Part shown: positions 56,976 to 64,000 of the stretch, piece by piece
Layout of the letters: every line of letters starts with the position of its first letter
Numbering within the stretch: position 1 is the stretch's first letter
Assembly (NCBI RefSeq): GCF_900109645.1
Contig: NZ_FOBG01000001.1
Location: 992,001-1,056,000 of the forward strand
From: Duganella sp. CF402
GTDB lineage: Bacteria > Pseudomonadota > Gammaproteobacteria > Burkholderiales > Burkholderiaceae_D
DNA: 64,000 bases
Direction of reading: 5' to 3'
The notes under the pieces: model-generated
The model's database searches: none
What the model saw: only the letters and a program-made list of their open reading frames with translations
What the model was told of the DNA's origin: nothing
Made by a program: the position numbers and the translations under genes

Positions 56976-58208
56976 ATGCAGTCTAGTTTGACACCTTTTC
57001 GCGTCGCCGTCATCGGCGGCGGTCCCGCCGGTTTGATGGCAGCGCAGACGCTGGCGCAGGGCGGGGTGCAGGTGGAGGTCTACGATGCGATGGCGTCGGT
57101 CGGCCGCAAGTTCCTGCTGGCCGGGCGCAGCGGCATGAACATCACGCATGACGAGGCATATGCGGATTTCGTCACGCGCTATGGCGCCAGCGCCGAAGCG
57201 TTGCGGCCCATGCTGGATGCCTTCGGCCCGCAGGCGGTGCGCGACTGGGTGCACGGCCTGGGTCTCGAAACCTTTGTCGGCACCTCGGGCCGCGTATTCC
57301 CGACTGATATGAAGGCTGCGCCGCTGCTGCGCGCGTGGGTGCATCGCTTGCGCGAGAGCGGCGTGCAGTTTCATATGCGTCACCGCTGGCTGGGCTGGCA
57401 GGATGACGCCTTGCGTTTCAAGACCGAAGAGGGCGAGCGGCTGGTGCACGCCGACGCAGCCATTCTGGCGCTGGGCGGTGCAAGCTGGGCGCGTCTTGGT
57501 TCGGACGGCGCGTGGATGCCGCTGCTGGCGGAACGTGGCGTCGAGGTGGCGCCGCTGGTCCCGGCCAACTGCGGCTTCGATGTGAACTGGAGCGAGTATT
57601 TCAGCAGTCGCCATGCGGGCGAGCCGTTGATGACGGTGGCTGTCATCGCGCGCGATGCGCAGGGCAAGGAGATGCGCAAGCAGGGACAGTTTGTGGTGAC
57701 GCAAGGCGGCATCGAGGGCAGCCTGATTTACGCCTTGTCCGCCGCACTGCGCGACCAGATCGCGGTGGAGGGCAGCACCACCATCTGGCTGGATCTGATG
57801 CCGGATTGGAGCGAGCAGCGCGTGGCAGACGAAGTTTCGCGGCCGCGCGGTGCGCGTTCCATGTCCACGCATTTGCAAAGCCGGCTTGGCATCAAGGGCG
57901 TGAAGGCAGGCCTGCTGCGCGAGTGTTTGAGCAAGGAGCAGTTTGCCAACGAGGCGCAGCTCGCGCAGGCCATCAAGCGCCTGCCGGTGCGGCTGGAACG
58001 CGCGCGGCCTATCGATGAAGCGATCAGCAGCGCCGGCGGCGTGAAGTGGTCGGCGCTGGAGGGAACCATGCTGAAGGCCGCGCCAGGCGTGTTCGTGGCC
58101 GGCGAGATGGTCGACTGGGAAGCGCCAACCGGCGGCTATCTGCTGACCGGCTGCTTCGCCGGCGGCGTGGCCGCAGCGCGCGATGCGCTGGCGTGGCGAG
58201 GCCGCTGA
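56976..58208 (+). CDS. FAD-dependent flavoprotein, HI0933/TIGR03862 family
   Basis: Protein of 410 residues. N-terminal FAD motif VAVIGGGPAGLMAAQTLA, then GRKFLLAGRSGMNITHDE typical of the HI0933-like family, ALGGASWARLGSDG mid-protein and a C-terminal FAD contact VAGEMVDWEAPTGGYLLTGCFAGG. The GRSGMN variant and length fit the TIGR03862 group. The reaction is not known. It converges on the DUF2807 gene with a 1-bp gap. Confidence 0.88.
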   Translation: MQSSLTPFRVAVIGGGPAGLMAAQTLAQGGVQVEVYDAMASVGRKFLLAGRSGMNITHDEAYADFVTRYGASAEALRPMLDAFGPQAVRDWVHGLGLETFVGTSGRVFPTDMKAAPLLRAWVHRLRESGVQFHMRHRWLGWQDDALRFKTEEGERLVHADAAILALGGASWARLGSDGAWMPLLAERGVEVAPLVPANCGFDVNWSEYFSSRHAGEPLMTVAVIARDAQGKEMRKQGQFVVTQGGIEGSLIYALSAALRDQIAVEGSTTIWLDLMPDWSEQRVADEVSRPRGARSMSTHLQSRLGIKGVKAGLLRECLSKEQFANEAQLAQAIKRLPVRLERARPIDEAISSAGGVKWSALEGTMLKAAPGVFVAGEMVDWEAPTGGYLLTGCFAGGVAAARDALAWRGR

Positions 58209-58209
58209 C

Positions 58210-59019
58210 TCACTCCCAGGTAACTTCGCCCGAGCCAGTGCGGTGGATGTTGCGCAGGTCAGGATTACCCAGGACGCGGATATCACCGCTGCCGCGCAAG
58301 GTCAGGTCGGCCGACTGCTTGGCGAAAATGTGGCTGGTGCCCGAGCCTTTCAGGTTCACCGTCACCTTGTCCGACGCCAGATGGCGCGCATTCAAATCGC
58401 CGGATCCGGTCAGCTCCGCGTTCAGGGTCTTGCAACTGCCGGAGGCGCTGATCTGGCCTGAGCCCACCAGCTCCAGCTCCACATTCTCGCTGCTGCCGGC
58501 GTTGATATTCATATTGCCGCTGCCATGTGCGCCGGCCGTCAGGTCACGATAGCGGCCAACAAAATTCACGTTGCCCGAGCCGTGCAGCTGTAACTCCAGC
58601 CGTTCGCCGTTAAAGCCGGACACCTTGGTATCGCCGCTGCTGTGCACCACCAGTTCTTCCAGCGACGGCAGCACCAGCTCTACCTGCAAGCGGTGGCGCG
58701 GGTTGAGCAGCATGCCCTTGGTGCCGATGTGCAGGTCGCGCCCATCCTGGATGGTTTCGATATTCGCCAGCGAGCGCTGTTCGCCGCGCACTTTGAGCGA
58801 GGCGGTCTGGCCCTGAATCAGCATCAGGTCGATCGGGCCGCTCAGGTCCACCACCGTGGCCATCGCGTCGATCTTGCGCGTCTCAGTGCCGAGCGAGCGG
58901 CCAGCCACGCTGGTCGGGCTGCTGCTGCCGTAGGCCTTCAACATGCTGTAGGTGACCCCGATCAGCACAAACGCCAGTACCAGCAGGCCGGCTCCAATTT
59001 TCATCAATGCGCGCATCAT
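58210..59019 (-). CDS. DUF2807 (GIN domain) protein
   Basis: Envelope protein of 269 residues with an N-terminal membrane anchor (about 8-27). A right-handed beta-helix-like domain follows in which SGD/GSGN turns recur (HSSGDTKVSGF, HGSGNVNFVGR, HGSGNMNINAG, TGSGDLNARHL, RGSGDIRVLGN), the hallmark of DUF2807. Starts 7 bp downstream of the DUF1700 gene, so they form an operon. Confidence 0.88.
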   Translation of the reverse strand: MMRALMKIGAGLLVLAFVLIGVTYSMLKAYGSSSPTSVAGRSLGTETRKIDAMATVVDLSGPIDLMLIQGQTASLKVRGEQRSLANIETIQDGRDLHIGTKGMLLNPRHRLQVELVLPSLEELVVHSSGDTKVSGFNGERLELQLHGSGNVNFVGRYRDLTAGAHGSGNMNINAGSSENVELELVGSGQISASGSCKTLNAELTGSGDLNARHLASDKVTVNLKGSGTSHIFAKQSADLTLRGSGDIRVLGNPDLRNIHRTGSGEVTWE

Positions 59020-59026
59020 GTTTTCC

Positions 59027-59821
59027 TCAACGTCCGCGCAGCAGCGACATATTCATCGCTGCATAACGCTTCAGGCCTATCACGGTGTAGCGGGTCAGTA
59101 CGATGCTGACCAGGCACAGGCCGATGCCGCCCAATATCAGGCCGAAGCCGATCAGCGACTGCGTGGTGCGTGCGCCGCTGTCAAAATCGGTGGTGATGTG
59201 GACATCGCCGGTGGCCACCGCCTCGGCGCGGTTCAGCAGCTTGCCGCTGCGGCTCAGGCCTTCGTCGTCGGTTGATGGCGACCCGGCGTCGTCCTTGTTG
59301 ACCTGCACGCCCATGCTGTTGATCGAGACGCGCCAGCCCTGCGCCTCTTCCTCGTCTTCCGGCGAGTCGAAATGGGAGTTGGTGAATTCCATCAGGTGGT
59401 GCAGCGGACCTTCCAGCGCCAGTTCGTTCTGGCCCGACAGGCCGCTGGCGGTCAGCGCCACGCCGCCGATGTAGAAGCCGAAGGCCGCGATATAGATCGC
59501 ACCCAGCAGGCTGGCGTAGACCATCGCCGGGATCACCATGAACAGGTTGAAGATCGCCAGGCCGATAAACGACACCATCACGCGCGCCAGGTTGACCGGG
59601 GTTTTCTTTTGCTCGAAGGCGCTCAGGTGGGCGTTGGCGCGCAGGGTCATGGCGATCTTGCGCGGCTCGTCGAGCTCCTTGTAGACCTCGGCCTCGCTCT
59701 GGCCGGCCACCAGGCCGTCGATGAAGCGCTGCTCGTAGTAAGCCAGGGTCTTGGCCACTGTTTCCGGTGGCAGACCCTGCATGGCCTGCTTGAGCGCGTC
59801 GAGGTATTGCTGCTTGGTCAT
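59027..59821 (-). CDS. DUF1700 family membrane protein
   Basis: Inner-membrane protein of 264 residues. The N terminus MTKQQYLDALKQAMQGLP and YYEQRFIDGLVAGQSEAEVYKELDEPRKIA is diagnostic for DUF1700. Membrane helices follow (about 95-150) and one near the C terminus (about 225-250). Such genes usually follow a PadR regulator and precede a DUF2807 or DUF4097 gene; here the PadR gene is missing. The ATG at 59821 is used although the frame is open upstream. Confidence 0.85.
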   Translation of the reverse strand: MTKQQYLDALKQAMQGLPPETVAKTLAYYEQRFIDGLVAGQSEAEVYKELDEPRKIAMTLRANAHLSAFEQKKTPVNLARVMVSFIGLAIFNLFMVIPAMVYASLLGAIYIAAFGFYIGGVALTASGLSGQNELALEGPLHHLMEFTNSHFDSPEDEEEAQGWRVSINSMGVQVNKDDAGSPSTDDEGLSRSGKLLNRAEAVATGDVHITTDFDSGARTTQSLIGFGLILGGIGLCLVSIVLTRYTVIGLKRYAAMNMSLLRGR

Positions 59822-59942
59822 GATATCAAATCCACAATGTTGCGTGCTTTTTGCCGATGGTGCAACTGTACCCAAGCCGCTGTCCAGACGCCACCGGCGT
59901 GTGACAGGCTGCAGAAAACGCGGAACAGGCGACAAAAAAGGG

Positions 59943-61370
59943 CTACTGGGCGGCGCTCCCCGTCAGTAACCGGGCGGCGTTGGCGCCGCTGCGGACTGCC
60001 ATTTCCAGCGTGGCCGGGTAGTCGCCGGCGGTGTAGTCGCCGGCCAAAAACAGTCCCGGCATGCCGGTGGCGTTGTCTGGACGGCTCAGTCCGGGCGTGC
60101 TGGCGTAGGTGGCGCGTTTCTCCGTGATGACCTTGAACCATTCCGGGCGGCCCAGCTCCGGGCGCTGGAAGACGACGGCCAACTGCACGGCGACCGCTTC
60201 GGCCAGCAATTCCTGCGGCTGGGCGGCGGCCGGGCCGGAGGCGCTGATGACCACGGCCAGCAGACCGGCCTGCGCCGCATCCAGCTGGCCGCGGTCGAAC
60301 ACGAATTGGCCATACTGATGGCTGTAAGCATCGTCCTGCAGCGCGTAGAACGGCAGGTCCAGCCTGGTGCCGGCATCGTATTGCAGGTAGACGGTGGTGA
60401 TAGCTTCCGGTGTGAAGGCGGTCAGCTGATGGCACAGGTTGGCCGTGTCGGCATCGGGGAGGTCGTGCAGCAAAGCGGCAGCCTGGGCGGCGCCGGTAGC
60501 CAGCACCACGCCGCCGAAATAGGTGCTCCAGGTGCCGCCGACGGCCGCGCCGCTGATATCGAGCTGCCACAGGCGGCCTTCGATCGAACGCAACGCCTGC
60601 ACCTTGGCGCCGCAGCGCGTCGTGCCGCCATGCGCTTCCACGTAGCGGGCGGCGGCTTCCGGGAATAAGGCGCTCAGGTCGGCGCGCGGCAGCAGCATGT
60701 CGGATGCGCTGCGCCTGGCGCCCAGGCTGTCACGCAGCACGTTGAGAAAGATCTGGGCCGAGGCGCGTTCCGGCGGCGTGTTCAGCGCGGCCAGGCACAG
60801 CGGGCGCCACATGAGCTGGATCAGGCGCGGCGTCTGGTCGAAACGCTCCAGCAGTTCGCTGACGCTGCAATCGGTATTCAGTTGCCAGCCCATCCAGCGC
60901 GCGGTGGTGGAGAAGCGGGCGAGACTGAGTTTGTCTTCGCGCTGCAAGCCCTTGGCGCGCAGCAGGGCAGCGGCCACGTGCAGCGGCGCCGGCAGCGGCA
61001 GCGATGGCGCCACGAAATCCATGCCGCCGGTGTCGGGCGGATAGCGCATCTGCAGCGGCAGCTTGAGCACGGCTTGCTTGTGGTCGATGCCGGTCAGCTG
61101 CATCAGGCGCAGGGTTTCGCTGTAGGCGCCAAGCAGGATGTGCTGGCCGTTGTCGAGCTGTTTGCGGTCGGTTTCGATGCGGCGTGCGCGGCCGCCGAGA
61201 GCGCGGGCCGCTTCCAGTAAAGTGACTTTGTAGCCGGCGCGCGCCAGTTCGACGGCGGCGGCGCAACCGGCCCAGCCGGCGCCGATGACGGCGATCGAGC
61301 GCGCCACCACGCCGCTATCCGCCTGGCCGCGCTTGTCGGCGGCGGTGCCGGCGATTTGCTGGTCAGCCAC
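59943..61370 (-). CDS. hpnE: Hydroxysqualene dehydroxylase / squalene-associated FAD desaturase
   Basis: FAD enzyme of 475 residues, last step of the HpnCDE route to squalene. FAD motif VIGAGWAGCAAAVELARAG, GGRARRIETDR, then LDNGQHILLGAYSETLRLM characteristic of HpnE, and the C-terminal FAD contact FLAGDYTAGDYPATLEMAVRSG. GTG start, overlapping the upstream hpnD stop by 8 bp; no clear ribosome-binding site, so translational coupling is likely. Confidence 0.93.
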   Translation of the reverse strand: MADQQIAGTAADKRGQADSGVVARSIAVIGAGWAGCAAAVELARAGYKVTLLEAARALGGRARRIETDRKQLDNGQHILLGAYSETLRLMQLTGIDHKQAVLKLPLQMRYPPDTGGMDFVAPSLPLPAPLHVAAALLRAKGLQREDKLSLARFSTTARWMGWQLNTDCSVSELLERFDQTPRLIQLMWRPLCLAALNTPPERASAQIFLNVLRDSLGARRSASDMLLPRADLSALFPEAAARYVEAHGGTTRCGAKVQALRSIEGRLWQLDISGAAVGGTWSTYFGGVVLATGAAQAAALLHDLPDADTANLCHQLTAFTPEAITTVYLQYDAGTRLDLPFYALQDDAYSHQYGQFVFDRGQLDAAQAGLLAVVISASGPAAAQPQELLAEAVAVQLAVVFQRPELGRPEWFKVITEKRATYASTPGLSRPDNATGMPGLFLAGDYTAGDYPATLEMAVRSGANAARLLTGSAAQ

Positions 61371-62196
61371 GGATATAAGTCTTCCAGGCCAGCCAGAGTT
61401 TGCGGATCGGCGTCAGCGAAATGCGCTGGTTCAGCACGTGATAGCCGTCGGCCTGCACTTCGGTCAGCACGGTGCGGTAGATGGCAGCCATCATCAGGCC
61501 GGGACGCTGGGCGCGGCGGTCTTCCTTTGGTAGCAAGGCAAAGGCGTCGTCGTAGGCTTGCTGGGCGCGAGCGGCCTGGAACGCCATCAGCTGTTCAAAC
61601 TTCTCGCTGTGCTTGCTGTTGAGGATTTCGGCGGCGGTCACGTTGAACTGTTGCAGCTCGTTGATCGGCAGGTAGATGCGGCCCTTGCGCGCATCTTCGC
61701 CGACGTCGCGGATGATGTTGGTCAGCTGGAAGGCAAGGCCCAGTTTTTCCGCGAACTGCAGGGTCTGCGGATTGGTCACGCCGAAGATGCTGGCCGACAG
61801 GATGCCTACCGCGCTGGCCACGTGCCAGCAGTATTTGTTGAGCGCGGCGTAGTCGAGGTAGCGGGTCTGGTTGAGGTCCATCTCCATGCCGTCGATGATG
61901 GCTTGCAGGTGCTCTTCCTTCAGGTTGTACGGCGCAATGTGCGGCTGCAGCGCCTGCGTGACCGGGTGGGTCTGCTGGCCGGCGTACATACTGCTGATTT
62001 CCTTGCGCCACCATGCCAGCTTGATGCGGGCGATCGATTCGTCGGTGCATTCGTCGACGGTGTCGTCCACTTCGCGGCAGAACGCATACAGGGCGGTAAT
62101 GGCGCGGCGACGCTCCGGCGGCAGGAACAGGAAGCTGTAGTAAAAACTGGAGCCGCTTTGTGCGGTCTTTTGCTGGCAGTAGTCGTCGGGGGACAT
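61363..62196 (-). CDS. hpnD: Presqualene diphosphate synthase
   Basis: Trans-isoprenyl diphosphate synthase of 277 residues that joins two farnesyl diphosphates to presqualene diphosphate. Asp-rich motifs: YAFCREVDDTVDE and LTNIIRDVGEDARKGRIYLP; SSFYYSFLFLP is the usual N terminus. Directly followed by hpnE. Confidence 0.94.
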   Translation of the reverse strand: MSPDDYCQQKTAQSGSSFYYSFLFLPPERRRAITALYAFCREVDDTVDECTDESIARIKLAWWRKEISSMYAGQQTHPVTQALQPHIAPYNLKEEHLQAIIDGMEMDLNQTRYLDYAALNKYCWHVASAVGILSASIFGVTNPQTLQFAEKLGLAFQLTNIIRDVGEDARKGRIYLPINELQQFNVTAAEILNSKHSEKFEQLMAFQAARAQQAYDDAFALLPKEDRRAQRPGLMMAAIYRTVLTEVQADGYHVLNQRISLTPIRKLWLAWKTYIRG

Positions 62197-62267
62197 GAAT
62201 AAAAAAGCAAGGACTGTTCGAAGCCGCTATTCTATAGGAATGAGTTGATTAAATGGCGGAGGTCTAT

Positions 62268-62678
62268 GTGATTTGTATTCGGGAAATCGATCATATTGTG
62301 CTGCGGGTGGTGGATCTGGACGCCATGCTGGGGTTTTATTGCGGCGCGCTGGGCTGCCCGGTGGAGAAGCGGCAGGATGAGATCGGGCTGGTGCAGCTGC
62401 GCGCCGGCAGTTCGCTGATCGACCTGGTGCCGCTGGACGGCAATCTGGGGCGCATGGGCGGCGCCGCGCCGGGCAGGGAGGGGCGCAATATGGATCACTT
62501 CTGCCTCAGGGTGGAGCCGTTCGATGCCGCCGCCATCAGCGACCACCTGGCCGCGCATGGCGTGGAAGCGGGTGCGGTCGAGTCGCGCTACGGCGCCGAG
62601 GGCGAGGGGCCGTCGATCTATGTGACCGACCCGGAAGGCAACGTGGTGGAGCTGAAAGGACCGCCTTCTGCAACTTAG
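62268..62678 (+). CDS. VOC (glyoxalase/bleomycin-resistance fold) family protein
   Basis: Protein of 136 residues with the fold's entry motif REIDHIVLRVVDLDAMLGFYCGALGCPVE, a second metal-ligand candidate in MDHFCLRVEPFD, and the C-terminal Glu in YVTDPEGNVVELKG. GTG at 62268 is favoured by GGAGG five bases upstream; an ATG 15 bp earlier has no such site. Probably a metal-dependent lyase or isomerase of unknown substrate. It lies on the opposite strand between hpnC and hpnD. Confidence 0.85.
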   Translation: MICIREIDHIVLRVVDLDAMLGFYCGALGCPVEKRQDEIGLVQLRAGSSLIDLVPLDGNLGRMGGAAPGREGRNMDHFCLRVEPFDAAAISDHLAAHGVEAGAVESRYGAEGEGPSIYVTDPEGNVVELKGPPSAT

Positions 62679-62726
62679 GATGATTTAGGGATACAATATG
62701 TTACCTTTTCGGGAGAATCTATTCGT

Positions 62727-63131
62727 ATGAAATCGCAGATCGTTGCATCCTTGCTCATCATTCCAGTGCTTGCTGGATGCGAGGGCTCGTCTGCGGAAGA
62801 TACGGCTCCCATGAAAACGGCCACCTACTACACCCAGCATCTGGCGGAAGCGCATGAGGTCGCCGGCCGTTGCAAGCTGCTCGACGAGCAGAAGCAGCGC
62901 ACGCTGAGCGCAGGCGATTATCAGGAATGGCAGATTTCGAATGAGGGCGTGAATTGCCAGACGGCGTTGTCGGTATCGGAAGCGGCCTCGCTGCGTGAAT
63001 TCGTGCTGAAGCAGTCCAAACCGCAAGCACCGGCTGCTGCGCCGAAGGCCGTGCCACCGTCATCCTCCGCGCCGACGCCACAAGAGCGCGAACAGAAAGT
63101 CATTTCCGCTCAGACTCTCGCTCCTGTCTGA
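62727..63131 (+). CDS. EexN-like lipoprotein
   Basis: Small lipoprotein of 134 residues with lipobox VLAGC (Cys18). The segment ATYYTQHLAEAHEVAGRCKLLDEQ and the Cys in GVNCQTAL resemble the EexN family (first known from plasmid entry exclusion, but also widespread on chromosomes). A Pro/Ala-rich C-terminal tail follows. No conjugation genes are near, so an entry-exclusion role is not supported here. Confidence 0.65.
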   Translation: MKSQIVASLLIIPVLAGCEGSSAEDTAPMKTATYYTQHLAEAHEVAGRCKLLDEQKQRTLSAGDYQEWQISNEGVNCQTALSVSEAASLREFVLKQSKPQAPAAAPKAVPPSSSAPTPQEREQKVISAQTLAPV

Positions 63132-63154
63132 TTGGTCTGAATCCGGCAGATGGA

Positions 63155-63997
63155 TCAAGCCGTTCGGAGTGTGGCTGCCAGGCGCTTTTTCATGCGCACG
63201 GCGGCCCAGAAGATGGCGATCCAGTCGCGCCTGACCAGCTTGGGGCGATGCAAGAAGACGTCATACTCCACCGCTTCGATCGCATCCAGAATGCGTAGGC
63301 CGCCTTGCACCACCAAGCGAAGTTCAAAGCCGATCCGCCCCGGCAGGCGCAAAGCCAGCGGCGCACCGCTCAGCAGCAGCTTGCGCGCGCGGTCCACTTC
63401 AAACCGCATCAACGAACGCCAGCGCGGACGCGCGCTCGCATGGTCCAGCGCCGCCGGCGAAATCGCGTAGCGGTTCAGGTCTTCCAGCGGAATGTAGATG
63501 CGTTCCTTGTGCAAATCGATCGCCACATCCTGCAGGAAGTTAATCAGCTGCAGCGCCGTGCAGATGGCGTCCGAATCGCGCACATTGTCTTCATCCGCCG
63601 CGCCGTACAGGTGCAGCATCATGTAGCCGACTGGATTGGCCGAGCGCGCGCAGTAGTCGAGCAAATCGTCGTAGGTCTGGTAGCGCGACACCAGCACATC
63701 CTGCTTGAAGGCCGACAGCAAATCGTACAGCGGCTTGACCGGCATCTCATATTCCCGCACCACCTGCACCAGCCGTTCAAACATCGGCTGGTGATCGGTC
63801 GCGCCTTGCTCGATGCGGGCCAGTGCCGTCTCGTAGCCATTCAGCGCCGCCAGGCGTTCTTCCGGCGCCGCGTCGCCCTCATCGGCGAGGTCGTCGGCGC
63901 TGCGGGCGAAGGCGTAGATGGCTTCCACCGCCGGGCGCAAGCGCTTGGGCAGCAAAATCGAGGCAACAGGGAAGTTTTCGTAGTGATCGACCGGCAT
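63155..63997 (-). CDS. hpnC: Hydroxysqualene synthase
   Basis: Trans-isoprenyl-type enzyme of 280 residues that converts presqualene diphosphate to hydroxysqualene. MPVDHYENFPVASILLP is the typical HpnC start. Motifs: IYAFARSADDLADEGD and LINFLQDVAIDLHKERIYIP. The ATG is 3 bp from the window edge. hpnD and hpnE follow on the same strand after two genes of opposite orientation. Confidence 0.93.
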   Translation of the reverse strand: MPVDHYENFPVASILLPKRLRPAVEAIYAFARSADDLADEGDAAPEERLAALNGYETALARIEQGATDHQPMFERLVQVVREYEMPVKPLYDLLSAFKQDVLVSRYQTYDDLLDYCARSANPVGYMMLHLYGAADEDNVRDSDAICTALQLINFLQDVAIDLHKERIYIPLEDLNRYAISPAALDHASARPRWRSLMRFEVDRARKLLLSGAPLALRLPGRIGFELRLVVQGGLRILDAIEAVEYDVFLHRPKLVRRDWIAIFWAAVRMKKRLAATLRTA

Positions 63998-64000
63998 AAA

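Noticed and set aside
62727..63131. EexN-like protein as a sign of a conjugative element
   Set aside because: No transfer, relaxase or integrase genes in the window, and EexN-like lipoproteins occur widely on chromosomes.

Overview
The window is GC-rich, densely packed bacterial chromosome. Gene content points to a betaproteobacterium of the Oxalobacteraceae (Massilia/Duganella/Janthinobacterium type): PEP-CTERM surface proteins, several TonB-dependent receptors, a threonine synthase-moeA-moaD run, SDR-type threonine dehydrogenase and the hpnC/hpnD/hpnE squalene genes. The genus is inferred from gene content only. I saw no rRNA, tRNA, CRISPR array, insertion sequence, integrase or phage gene. 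The region reads as stable core and accessory chromosome, not an island.

Layout. 1-9.3 kb: a 5'-truncated branched-chain amino acid binding protein, a TonB receptor, an OsmC protein, a PEP-CTERM-like fusion gene coupled to a PA-domain metalloprotease, a PilZ protein, a RecQ-family helicase and a phytase-like lipoprotein. 9.3-20.5 kb: metal and nutrient uptake. This holds a ZnuD-like receptor with a small Cys/His partner, an Ssu-type sulfonate ABC transporter, flavohemoprotein Hmp, a DUF2946 protein with its TonB receptor, and a FecA-like receptor behind a good Fur-box candidate. 20.6-29 kb: a Crp/Fnr regulator, a SulP transporter, DUF29, a large secreted protein paired with a DUF3142 protein, catalase and an OmpA/Pal-like lipoprotein.

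29-41 kb: a UvrD-like helicase with a DUF5710 tail, a LacI regulator, a YegD-type Hsp70 followed by a DnaQ-like exonuclease, a Sel1-repeat protein, and two large c-di-GMP proteins. One c-di-GMP protein overlaps a periplasmic cupredoxin gene. 41-49.3 kb: two overlapping secreted peptidases, an Amt ammonium transporter behind a clear sigma-54 promoter, and three paralogous PEP-CTERM proteins sharing an FYYDxDxWG motif. 49.3-56.7 kb: an XRE-cupin regulator divergent from kbl-tdh-sdaA (threonine and serine breakdown), then thrC-moeA-moaD. 56.7-64 kb: a small membrane protein, a flavoprotein, a DUF1700/DUF2807 pair, and the hopanoid-precursor genes hpnE, hpnD and hpnC, split by a VOC protein and an EexN-like lipoprotein.

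The least explained content is the FYYDxDxWG PEP-CTERM triplet (46974-49333), the apparent PEP-CTERM/second-secreted-protein fusion (3968-5002), the cupredoxin/c-di-GMP pair (37659-40731), the DUF5710 helicase (29029-31203) and the RecQ gene that reads 147 bp into its convergent neighbour. Start codons below were chosen by ribosome-binding-site and signal-peptide logic and often differ from the longest open frame.
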